Shown one piece after another: positions 1 to 5,642 of a stretch of 5,642 nt of DNA. Position numbers and translations under genes: made by a program. The notes beneath the pieces are model-generated. The model did no database searches. It was not told the origin of the DNA and saw only the letters and a program-made list of their open reading frames with translations. This DNA comes from Sphingomonadales bacterium UBA658 (lineage in GTDB: Bacteria; Pseudomonadota; Alphaproteobacteria; Sphingomonadales; Sphingomonadaceae): assembly GCA_002299195.1 (NCBI GenBank), contig DBOA01000032.1, forward strand, positions 1 to 5,642. Reading direction: 5' to 3'. The stretch's first letter is position 1, and each line of letters starts with the position of its first letter.

Positions 1-375
1 AATGCCATCAGCTGGTATGAATCTGCGCTCGCGGTCGACCCGCGCAATCGCCCTGCATATATTGCGATGGCCCGCGCGGTGAAGGCCCAAGGACTGAATG
101 GTAAAGCGATCCGCTTTTACACAGAAGCGTTGGAGCTTGAGCCCAATGATCAGGTTGCATTGGCCGAGCAGGCAGATGCGATGATTGCCAAGGGCGCAAT
201 TGAGCAAGCGGGTAAAAATATCGCGCGCCTGAAAACATTATGCCGTGCGGACTGCAGCGCTGTTGACCGGCTTGCGCTTGCATCCAGCAAGGCGAGCGAA
301 AAACCGCAAATGCAGGCAAGTGCAGCCGATACGAAACCAAGCGTCGCTAGCGTGCCGGCTCCGCAACCCAATTAA
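1..375 (+). CDS. Tetratricopeptide repeat (TPR) protein, C-terminal part (5' end outside window)
   Basis: The frame is open from the first base and ends at TAA 373-375, leaving 124 residues of a longer protein. Two helical repeats typical of TPRs are visible: one ending in WYESALAVDPRNRPAY (residues 5-20) and the next ending in FYTEALELEPND (39-50). A third helical segment (about 51-80) follows. TPR arrays are protein-binding scaffolds and not enzymes, so no reaction can be assigned. After the repeats comes a Cys-x3-Cys pair (C81, C85) and then a low-complexity tail rich in Ala, Ser, Lys, Pro and Gln (about 92-124), probably disordered. From memory, similar short Cys-pair endings occur in exported sphingomonad TPR proteins, so a periplasmic place and a disulfide are possible, but the signal peptide region is not in the window. 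The gene converges on rppH with 32 bp between the stop codons. The TPR assignment is fairly sure; the role is unknown. Confidence 0.8.
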   Translation, partial: NAISWYESALAVDPRNRPAYIAMARAVKAQGLNGKAIRFYTEALELEPNDQVALAEQADAMIAKGAIEQAGKNIARLKTLCRADCSAVDRLALASSKASEKPQMQASAADTKPSVASVPAPQPN

Positions 376-386
376 GGGCGCGGATG

Positions 387-404
387 CGTTCAGCACGCTG
401 AACG
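387..404. terminator. Short hairpin between convergent genes, possible bidirectional terminator
   Basis: CGTTCAGC (387-394) and GCTGAACG (397-404) are perfect 8-nt inverted repeats two bases apart. The RNA would fold as a 7-bp stem with a CACG tetraloop on the plus strand. It lies 11 nt after the TPR-gene stop and 3 nt after the rppH stop read on the minus strand, which is where a shared terminator would be expected. Neither side has the U-rich tract of a classical intrinsic terminator, so it may instead protect 3' ends or work with Rho. Confidence 0.45.
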
Positions 405-407
405 GCG

Positions 408-893
408 TCAAATAAGTTCTGCAAACTCCGCGAGAATATTCTCGTACAGCCGCTTTTTGAACGGCACGATCAGTTGCGGCAATTGCTGTGCATAGATCCA
501 CTGCCACTTGCTAAATTCCTGATGCGACGTTTCGATGTTGATATCGGCATCCGTGCCTTTGAAGCGCATCAAAAACCAATGCTGGCGTTGCCCGCGATAT
601 TTGCCCTTCCAAATGCGGCCAATCATATCATCGGGTAAGTCGTAGAAATGTTCATCGCGGCTGCGCGCGAGAATATCGACCAAATCGGCGCGCACGCCAG
701 TTTCTTCGAATAACTCGCGCAGCGCCGCAGTCTCTGCATCCTCACCATCGTCGATGCCACCTTGCGGCATTTGCCATGCATCGGTTCCGACCGGGCTGTC
801 CAAGCGTTGCCCGACAAAAATCTTCCCCTGCATATTGGCGAGCATGATGCCGGCGCAGGGACGGTACGGTAAATCTTCCAACGATATGCTCAT
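408..893 (-). CDS. rppH: RNA pyrophosphohydrolase (Nudix hydrolase RppH)
   Basis: RppH removes pyrophosphate from the 5' triphosphate end of mRNAs, leaving a monophosphate that lets RNase E-type enzymes start decay; it acts in the cytoplasm. The 161-residue product has the full Nudix box GX5EX7REUXEEXGU: G45, E51, R59-E60-L61, E63-E64, G66, with the metal-binding glutamates intact. The start YRPCAGIMLAN (10-20), the WQMPQGGID segment (40-48), and the later QRQHWFLMRF (102-111) and EFSKWQW (126-132) segments match RppH/YgdP and related alphaproteobacterial (di)nucleoside polyphosphate hydrolases. The length fits that family and lacks the longer C-terminus of enterobacterial RppH. The ATG at 893-891 overlaps the TGA of the upstream hydrolase (ATGA) and has only a weak GGTGG-like ribosome site, so coupled translation is likely. 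Related IalA/NudH names describe the same family; the activity on Ap4A-type dinucleotides cannot be judged from sequence. Confidence 0.93.
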   Translation of the reverse strand: MSISLEDLPYRPCAGIMLANMQGKIFVGQRLDSPVGTDAWQMPQGGIDDGEDAETAALRELFEETGVRADLVDILARSRDEHFYDLPDDMIGRIWKGKYRGQRQHWFLMRFKGTDADINIETSHQEFSKWQWIYAQQLPQLIVPFKKRLYENILAEFAELI

Positions 894-1861
894 GCTGTTG
901 CCACCACTTCTGCAAGCAGGTCTTTCAGCGCGGCGATATTGCCCTCTATGTCCGATTGGGCGGAGGGGATGGCCTGACGGATGTTGATATGCCCGTGAAT
1001 ATTGCCCTCGGCACTGCGATGTTCAACGCGCACGCCGTCCTGTTTTAGCTTTTCAACATAAGCGATGCCTTGGTCGCGCAAGGGGTCGAGGCTTGCGGTG
1101 GTGACAAGGCTCGGTGGCATGCCGCGCTGGCTGAAATTCAACGGCTCGGACCGGTAATCTCCGGGCGTTGCTGCGTGGCCTTCGCCGAAATAGGCCATTG
1201 CTTCGTCGGTTAGCAAATAGCCGTTGGCAAATTCGCGCATGCTCGGCCAGTCAGCATCGAGCGTCACGACGGGGTAAATCGGATGTTGCACCAACACAGG
1301 CACGGCGGCCGGACGGTCGCGAAGCGCCATGGTGGTCACAATCGCTAAGTTTCCGCCAGCACTGTCGCCGGAGGGAATCAGTCCAGTTACTTGCCGTCCA
1401 AGCTCAGCAGGACTTGTTGCAATCCAGCGCGTTGCGGCTTCACAATCTTCGGCTGGGGCAGGGAATGGATGTTCGGGTGACAGCCGGTAATCGATAGAGA
1501 TGACCGGCAAATCGAGGAGGCGCGCAACTTCTGCGCAATATGGATCGTAGGTGTACAGGCTGCCGATAACGAATCCGCCGCCATGGTAAAACACCATGAC
1601 AGGGCCGGCTTCGCGCTCTTCGCGGCTGTCATATAATCGCGCAGGGATGGCTCCGGCGGGTCCGGGAATCGATAAATCACGAATAACCGCCAGTTCGCCA
1701 ACCGGTGCATCGGCAACGTCGCGCATCGCAGCGGTCATCGCGCGTGCGTCATCAACGGGCACTTGCCAAAATTTAGGGCCGGGTACCGCGTTCAGAAATT
1801 GCAGAAACAATGCCACGTCTGGACGGACATAAGGGGGGGTATCGGTCATCGCGTTCTCCAT
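890..1861 (-). CDS. Alpha/beta hydrolase, HSL (hormone-sensitive lipase) family esterase
   Basis: A probable carboxylesterase cleaving short-chain acyl esters; the natural substrate is unknown. In the 323-residue product the oxyanion-hole motif is HGGG at 93-96 and the nucleophile elbow is GDSAGG at 165-170 with Ser167. The rest of the triad is Asp259 (in SLDPLRDQG) and His289 (in NIHGH). DYRLSPEHPFPAP (124-136) is another hallmark of the HSL/Aes group. A cap region lies in the first 85 or so residues. There is no signal peptide, so it should be cytoplasmic. Two starts are possible. The ATG at 1861 has AGGAA nine bases upstream. The ATG at 1849 (fifth codon) has GGAG six bases upstream, so a 319-residue product starting MTDTPPYVRPD is at least as likely. 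The gene heads a minus-strand pair with rppH, overlapping it by 4 bp. The family and triad are clear; substrate and symbol are not assignable. Confidence 0.9.
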   Translation of the reverse strand: MENAMTDTPPYVRPDVALFLQFLNAVPGPKFWQVPVDDARAMTAAMRDVADAPVGELAVIRDLSIPGPAGAIPARLYDSREEREAGPVMVFYHGGGFVIGSLYTYDPYCAEVARLLDLPVISIDYRLSPEHPFPAPAEDCEAATRWIATSPAELGRQVTGLIPSGDSAGGNLAIVTTMALRDRPAAVPVLVQHPIYPVVTLDADWPSMREFANGYLLTDEAMAYFGEGHAATPGDYRSEPLNFSQRGMPPSLVTTASLDPLRDQGIAYVEKLKQDGVRVEHRSAEGNIHGHINIRQAIPSAQSDIEGNIAALKDLLAEVVATA

Positions 1862-1995
1862 TTCTGCCGCTTCCTAGGGTGGCTTGGGTAATGCGTCCAG
1901 CATATCCACCGATAGTTTTTCTAACATTGCAGTGCGCGGCGAATGGGATTAGGCGAAAAGGCAATAAAGTTGCAATTAAAGACGGGCTAGAACGC
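1862..1995. promoter_or_regulatory. Divergent intergenic region holding promoters of esterase-rppH and korAB
   Basis: This is the only space between the divergent esterase and korA starts, so promoters in both directions must lie here or inside the 5' end of the esterase gene. It is more AT-rich than its surroundings, notably around 1914-1928 and 1959-1980. I find no convincing -35/-10 pair on either strand. The best minus-strand candidate is TTGCAA (reverse complement of 1971-1976), with a poor -10 about 17 nt on. A direct repeat GGCGAA occurs at 1938-1943 and 1952-1957, and ATGC/GCAT arms flank 1895-1899; neither is strong enough to call an operator. Confidence 0.4.
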
Positions 1996-3864
1996 ATGGC
2001 TACGGCATTCAAAGACGAACAGACGAGCGGACATACTCCAGTGCAAAGCGAGGCAGTCGTTGTGCGCTTTGCCGGGGACAGCGGCGACGGCATGCAGTTG
2101 ACCGGAGGGCAGTTTACGCTGTCTTCGGCACTGGCGGGCAATGACTTTGCGACATTCCCTGATTTTCCTGCCGAAATCCGTGCGCCTATCGGGACGCTTT
2201 TCGGTGTTTCGGCGTTTCAGATTAACTTTGGTTCGTCCGCAATCGACACCGCGGGTGATCAGCCGGACGTGCTGATCGCGATGAACCCCGCTGCGTTGAA
2301 AACAAATGTCGGGTCGTTGCGCGAAGGCGGTTTGATTATCGCGGACACAGGCGAGTTTAACCAGCGTAACCTGGATAAGGCCAAATATACCAGCAACCCG
2401 TTTGAAGATGGAAGCCTTGCGAAATGGCAAGTGCTGGCGTTCGACATCAGCGCGCTGACGCTGGAAGCCGTCAAGCCGTTTGGCATGGGCAACAAAGACG
2501 CGTTGCGCTGTAAGAATATGTGGACGCTTGGCCTGGCGCTTTGGATGTTTGACCGCGACCGTCAGCCGATCATCGATTGGCTGAACGCCAAATTTGCGAA
2601 GAATCAGGTTTTGGCCGACGCCAATATTGCGGCGCTGAATGCCGGTCATGCTTATGGTGAGACTGCTGAACTGGCTGGACCGCTGAAGCAATATCATGTC
2701 GATGCAGCGCCTGCGCCTGCGGGTCTGTACCGGACGGTGACGGGCGCTGAGTCTATTTCTTATGGCTTGGTCGCTGGCGCACAACTCGCTGGCCTCAAGA
2801 TGTTCTTCGGCGGATACCCCATCACGCCCGCGTCTGCGATCTTGCATCACCTCAGCCGCTTGAAAGAATATGGGATCACCACATTCCAGGCAGAAGATGA
2901 AATTGCCGCGATTTGTTCGGCCATCGGCGCAAGCTACGCGGGTCAGTTGGGCGTTACCAGCTCGTCTGGTCCCGGCATCGCGTTGAAGGGTGAGGCCATG
3001 GGCCTTGCCATCATGACCGAGCTTCCCTTGGTCATCGTCAACAGCCAGCGTGGCGGCCCTTCGACGGGCCTGCCAACCAAGACCGAGCAGTCCGATCTGT
3101 ATCAAGCGGTGTACGGCCGCAACGGTGATGCACCGATGCCCGTAATCGCAGCGCGCTCGCCGGTTGATTGCTTTGACTGCGCGGTCGAAGCTGTGCGGAT
3201 TGCCGTTGAATATATGACGCCGGTGATGCTGCTTACGGATGGCTATATCGCCAACGCGGCTGAGCCTTGGCTGGTGCCCGATCTTGAAGAGTATAAGCCA
3301 TTCCCGGTCGAGTTTCTGGAAAGCGTGCCCGAAGATGGCTTTAAGCCCTATGCGCGCGACCATAAATTGAAGCGCACATGGGTGAAGCCCGGCACGCCCG
3401 GATTGCTGCATCGCATTGGTGGTATCGAAAAAGAAGTCGATACCGGCCACATCAACTATGCGCCGGCCAACCACCAAGCGATGACTGACATCCGTTCGGC
3501 CAAGGTAAACAATGTCGCCGACAGCATCCCCGACCAGAGCGTCGAGCAGGGTGCCGCAGGCGCGAAGCTTGCTGTCGTTGGCTGGGGATCAACCTATGGT
3601 CCCATCAAGCAAGCTGTGCGTCGCAAGCGCGCAGAAGGCGTCGATGTCGCGCATGTCCACATTCGCCATATCTGGCCCATGCCCAAAAACATGGCCGAGT
3701 TGCTCAAGAGCTTTGACAAGGTCATCGTCCCTGAAATGAACACGGGCCAGTTGAAGACCATATTGCGTGACCAGTTCCTTGTGGATGCGCAGCCCGTGAA
3801 CAAAGTGTCCGGTCAGCCATTTACTATCGCCGAAATTGAAGCCGCGATTGGGAGTGCTTTATAA
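1996..3864 (+). CDS. korA: 2-oxoglutarate:ferredoxin oxidoreductase, fused gamma-alpha subunit KorA
   Basis: With KorB it converts 2-oxoglutarate and CoA to succinyl-CoA and CO2, passing two electrons to ferredoxin. The 622-residue protein carries the gamma domain first (about 18-220) with GDSGDG at 27-32 and FPAEIRAPIGTLFG at 57-70. The alpha pyrimidine-binding domain follows (about 250-430): YPITP 274-278, the QAEDE stretch with Glu300, TSSSGPG 321-327, and RGGPSTGLPT 352-361. A C-terminal transketolase-like domain (about 520-622) has WGSTYGP 530-536 and PEMNTGQL 579-586. The gamma-alpha fusion, length and motifs fit the mycobacterial-type 2-oxoacid:acceptor oxidoreductase alpha subunits. 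The frame is open back to 1810, but that extension runs antisense into the esterase gene and resembles nothing. MATAFKDEQ at 1996 fits the family N-terminus, although its ribosome site is weak. The TAA shares a base with the korB ATG. The class is sure; specificity for 2-oxoglutarate over other 2-oxoacids is inferred. Confidence 0.93.
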   Translation: MATAFKDEQTSGHTPVQSEAVVVRFAGDSGDGMQLTGGQFTLSSALAGNDFATFPDFPAEIRAPIGTLFGVSAFQINFGSSAIDTAGDQPDVLIAMNPAALKTNVGSLREGGLIIADTGEFNQRNLDKAKYTSNPFEDGSLAKWQVLAFDISALTLEAVKPFGMGNKDALRCKNMWTLGLALWMFDRDRQPIIDWLNAKFAKNQVLADANIAALNAGHAYGETAELAGPLKQYHVDAAPAPAGLYRTVTGAESISYGLVAGAQLAGLKMFFGGYPITPASAILHHLSRLKEYGITTFQAEDEIAAICSAIGASYAGQLGVTSSSGPGIALKGEAMGLAIMTELPLVIVNSQRGGPSTGLPTKTEQSDLYQAVYGRNGDAPMPVIAARSPVDCFDCAVEAVRIAVEYMTPVMLLTDGYIANAAEPWLVPDLEEYKPFPVEFLESVPEDGFKPYARDHKLKRTWVKPGTPGLLHRIGGIEKEVDTGHINYAPANHQAMTDIRSAKVNNVADSIPDQSVEQGAAGAKLAVVGWGSTYGPIKQAVRRKRAEGVDVAHVHIRHIWPMPKNMAELLKSFDKVIVPEMNTGQLKTILRDQFLVDAQPVNKVSGQPFTIAEIEAAIGSAL

Positions 3865-4910
3865 TGAACGATATGACCCCCGTGAAAGCGACAACGCCCA
3901 AGGATTGGGAAACCGACCAAGAGGTTCGCTGGTGCCCCGGCTGTGGTGACTATGCGATTTTGAAGGCGGTGCAGCGCACCATGCCCGAAATCGGTGGCAC
4001 GCCCGAAAACACCGTGTTCATTAGCGGCATCGGCTGCTCTTCGCGTTTCCCATATTATATGGAAACCTATGGCTTCCACACCATTCACGGCCGCGCGCCT
4101 GCGGTTGCGACGGGTGTAAAACTCGCCAATCCGGATCTTGATGTATGGATTATCACGGGCGATGGCGATGCGCTGTCGATCGGCGGCAACCACACGATGC
4201 ATTTGCTGCGCCGCAATCTGGATTGCCAGATCATGCTGTTCAACAATGAGATTTACGGCCTGACCAAGGGCCAATATTCGCCAACATCGCGCGTTGGCAC
4301 CAACAGCCCATCGACGCCTTATGGTTCGGTTGACCGTCCAGCCACGCCATGCGCCTTTGCGCTGGGCTCAGGCGCGCGGTTTGTTGCGCGTGGGTTTGAT
4401 GTTTCAAAGAACCTGCCAGAAGTGCTGAAGGCGGCGCACGCCCATCGCGGCGCTGCGTTCATCGAAATCTTCCAGAACTGCATTGTGTATAACAAGGACG
4501 TGTTTGAAGACTTCGCTGCGCCAAAGGGTGCCGACGGCCATCAATTGTGGCTGCGCAACGGCGAACCAATGTTGTTCGGCAGCGAAAAGTCCGGCGGGAC
4601 CAAAGGCATTGCCCTCGATAACGTTGGCCTGACGCTGAAGGTTGTCGATGTGATCGATGGCGATTGGCAGAGCGCGGGCGTCATCGTCCATGACGTAACC
4701 AACCGTTCGCTCGCGCACATGCTTGTGGAAATGCCATTCGGCGAATTTCCCATGGCACTCGGCGTCCTGTACGACGATCCGCGCCCGACCTTTAACGACG
4801 CCGTCATCGCGCAGAACGAGTCGGCCAGTGCAGGTAAATCACCTGATCTCGGCAAGCTGCTGGCAAAGGGACAAACCTGGACGGTCGCTGAGGGCCATCC
4901 CGAGACTTAA
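3864..4910 (+). CDS. korB: 2-oxoglutarate:ferredoxin oxidoreductase, beta (thiamine diphosphate) subunit KorB
   Basis: KorB holds the thiamine diphosphate cofactor and one [4Fe-4S] cluster, and carries out decarboxylation and electron transfer in the KorAB heterodimer. The 348 residues begin with a short leader and then WCPGCGDY (23-30). The cofactor-binding motif is GDGDALSIGGNH (99-110) followed by NNEIYGLTKGQYSPTS (127-142). Cys24, Cys27, Cys58 (GIGCSSRFPYY) and Cys206 (FQNC) have the spacing expected of the four cluster ligands in this beta-subunit family. HGRAPAVATG (75-84) is also typical. No extra ferredoxin domain is present, so an outside ferredoxin must take the electrons, and no ferredoxin gene lies in the window. 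The start overlaps the korA stop as TAATG, with GGGAG nine bases upstream of the ATG (inside korA), so it is well supported. The C-terminal part (about 230-348) matches the usual length of the family and nothing is missing. Confidence 0.95.
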   Translation: MNDMTPVKATTPKDWETDQEVRWCPGCGDYAILKAVQRTMPEIGGTPENTVFISGIGCSSRFPYYMETYGFHTIHGRAPAVATGVKLANPDLDVWIITGDGDALSIGGNHTMHLLRRNLDCQIMLFNNEIYGLTKGQYSPTSRVGTNSPSTPYGSVDRPATPCAFALGSGARFVARGFDVSKNLPEVLKAAHAHRGAAFIEIFQNCIVYNKDVFEDFAAPKGADGHQLWLRNGEPMLFGSEKSGGTKGIALDNVGLTLKVVDVIDGDWQSAGVIVHDVTNRSLAHMLVEMPFGEFPMALGVLYDDPRPTFNDAVIAQNESASAGKSPDLGKLLAKGQTWTVAEGHPET

Positions 4911-4916
4911 TTGATT

Positions 4917-4977
4917 TTCACGCAGAGGCGCAGAGTCCGCAGAGATTTCAGATTTCTGCTCTGCGCCTCTGCGTGAA
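4917..4977. repeat. Perfect 19-bp inverted repeat built from CGCAGAG units
   Basis: The left arm TTCACGCAGAGGCGCAGAG (4917-4935) is the exact reverse complement of the right arm (4959-4977), with 23 bases between. The element is modular: CGCAGAG occurs at 4921-4927, 4929-4935 and 4938-4944, and its complement CTCTGCG at 4959-4965 and 4967-4973, a period of 8-9 bases. The inner GCAGA (4939-4943) can also pair with TCTGC (4955-4959), and GATTTC is directly repeated at 4944-4949 and 4951-4956. It begins 6 bp after the korB stop, so it would form a large hairpin at the 3' end of the korAB transcript. It lacks a U tract on either side, so it is not a classical terminator. I see no target-site duplication and no reading frame. 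I recall similar CGCAGAG-type dispersed intergenic repeats in proteobacterial genomes, but copy number cannot be tested here. Confidence 0.85.
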
Positions 4978-5040
4978 CAAAATAGTTTATGGCGATAACG
5001 CCGTATTGCCATTTGGGTTTGGCTGCGCCAGCTAACCCGC
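4978..5040 (+). promoter_or_regulatory. Leader region of the YdjM-like gene with two small hairpins
   Basis: This stretch lies between the inverted-repeat element and the ATG at 5041 and should hold the gene's promoter if it is transcribed apart from korAB. Two short inverted repeats are visible: GGCG-ATAA-CGCC at 4991-5002 and TGGC-TGC-GCCA at 5020-5030, the second ending 10 bases before the ATG, where a ribosome site would normally sit. TTGCCA at 5006-5011 might be a -35 element, but there is no good -10. The evidence is weak. Confidence 0.25.
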
Positions 5041-5642
5041 ATGGATAATCTCACACATAGCCTTGTTGGCGCGCTCATCGGGCATATGGGGTTGAAGCGT
5101 CGGACTGGCCTTGCCATGCCAACGCTGATTATTGCTGCGAATATCCCCGATATTGACGCCGTGGCGACTTTGCTGGGCGGGCAGCAGCATTTGGCGATCC
5201 GGCGCGGCCTCACGCATGGCCCAATCGCGATGCTGGTGCTGCCGCTGATGTTGTGGGGCATCATGCTGTGGTTCGATCGCTGGCAAGAAAGACGCGGAAA
5301 GCGGCCAGAGACAAGGTTTCCGGTGCATAAAGGCTGGTTGTTGGCGTTGGCTTATGTTGGATGCTTGAGCCACCCGCTTTTCGACTGGTTCAACAGTTAC
5401 GGGATCCGTTTGCTTGAGCCATTTTCGAGCCAATGGTTTTATGGCGATACCTTGTTCATCATCGATATCTGGCTGTGGGCTGCACTGATATGCGGCGTTT
5501 GGGTTTCGCTGCGTCGCGAACGTAAGGGAGGCGCAAACTGGCGCGCACCGGCATTGGCAAGCTTTGCCGCCATTTGCGCGTATATCTTAGCCAATGGGCT
5601 TATCACGGGCAGGGCGGAGCAATTGACCGCCCAAGCCGTTCA
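5041..5642 (+). CDS. YdjM-like inner-membrane metal-dependent hydrolase (3' end outside window)
   Basis: The frame runs from ATG 5041 to the window edge without a stop, giving 200 residues of a longer protein. It belongs to the YdjM/DUF457 family of predicted membrane-bound metal-dependent hydrolases. MDNLTHSLVGA opens the protein as in that family. NIPDID (34-39), RRGLTHGP (54-61), SHPLFDWFNSYG (110-121) and GDTLFIIDIW (135-144) follow. The likely metal ligands are His6, Asp37, Asp39, His59, His111, Asp115, Asp136 and Asp142. Hydrophobic segments at about 60-78, 98-110, 138-156 and 170-188 indicate an inner-membrane protein. The substrate is unknown for the family, although YdjM of Escherichia coli is under LexA control; I see no LexA site here. 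The ATG has no recognisable Shine-Dalgarno sequence, yet conserved residues begin right at it, so the start is probably right. It lies 130 bp after korB, behind the inverted repeat, and is probably a separate unit. Confidence 0.85.
   Translation, partial: MDNLTHSLVGALIGHMGLKRRTGLAMPTLIIAANIPDIDAVATLLGGQQHLAIRRGLTHGPIAMLVLPLMLWGIMLWFDRWQERRGKRPETRFPVHKGWLLALAYVGCLSHPLFDWFNSYGIRLLEPFSSQWFYGDTLFIIDIWLWAALICGVWVSLRRERKGGANWRAPALASFAAICAYILANGLITGRAEQLTAQAV

Noticed and set aside
1810..1995. N-terminal extension of KorA
   Set aside because: It would overlap the divergent esterase gene and its promoter region; the residues match nothing in the family, while MATAFKDEQ at 1996 fits.
1862..1995. Specific sigma-70 promoter or operator call
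   Set aside because: No -35/-10 pair with acceptable spacing and match was found on either strand; only the region as a whole is reported.
1987..3477. Long 496-codon open frame on the minus strand across korA
   Set aside because: It lies wholly opposite the well-supported korA, its product is rich in Arg, Gln and His with no family motif, and such antisense frames are common opposite codon-biased genes.
3813..4274. 153-codon minus-strand frame opposite the korA/korB junction
   Set aside because: It overlaps the motif-rich start of korB on the other strand and shows no recognisable domain.
4921..4973. CRISPR array or insertion sequence
   Set aside because: The repeated unit is only 7-9 bp with no unique spacers, and there is no transposase, no target-site duplication and no cas gene.
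4911..4980. Classical Rho-independent terminator after korB
   Set aside because: The stem is strong, but the loop is 23 bases and no U tract follows on either strand.
4839..5264. Minus-strand frame through the inverted repeat and the start of the YdjM-like gene
   Set aside because: It crosses a palindromic repeat, overlaps korB and the YdjM-like gene antisense, and encodes no known domain.

Overview
The window looks like ordinary chromosome of a moderate-GC alphaproteobacterium, most likely a sphingomonad. This rests on the alphaproteobacterial form of RppH, a TPR protein with a C-terminal Cys pair, and the remembered layout of sphingomonad KorAB. No ribosomal or other marker gene is present to prove the taxon. 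There is no phage, transposase, CRISPR array, tRNA or rRNA.

Layout from left to right: the 3' end of a plus-strand TPR-protein gene (1-375) converges on a minus-strand pair. That pair is an HSL-type alpha/beta hydrolase (890-1861) followed by the RNA pyrophosphohydrolase rppH (408-893), overlapping by ATGA. A small perfect hairpin lies between the converging stop codons. A 134-bp divergent spacer (1862-1995) should carry the promoters for the minus-strand pair and for the plus-strand operon korA-korB (1996-3864 and 3864-4910). KorA is a fused gamma-alpha subunit and KorB is the thiamine-diphosphate/[4Fe-4S] beta subunit of a 2-oxoglutarate:ferredoxin oxidoreductase. The two genes share one base (TAATG), so their translation is probably coupled to give equal amounts of the subunits. 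After korB there is a striking 61-bp element (4917-4977): a perfect 19-bp inverted repeat built from CGCAGAG units. Last comes the 5' part of a gene for a YdjM-like inner-membrane metal-dependent hydrolase (5041 to the window edge).

How the genes work together: KorAB converts 2-oxoglutarate, CoA and oxidised ferredoxin to succinyl-CoA, CO2 and reduced ferredoxin, as an alternative to the NAD-linked dehydrogenase of the TCA cycle. It most resembles the ferredoxin-domain-free, two-subunit KorAB known from mycobacteria, which works in aerobic cells. RppH starts mRNA decay by removing pyrophosphate from 5' triphosphate ends. The esterase, the TPR protein and the membrane hydrolase have no evident link to KorAB. 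The features most worth a second look are the CGCAGAG inverted-repeat element, the esterase-rppH coupling, and the question of which electron carrier serves KorAB. I found no convincing new multi-gene system.
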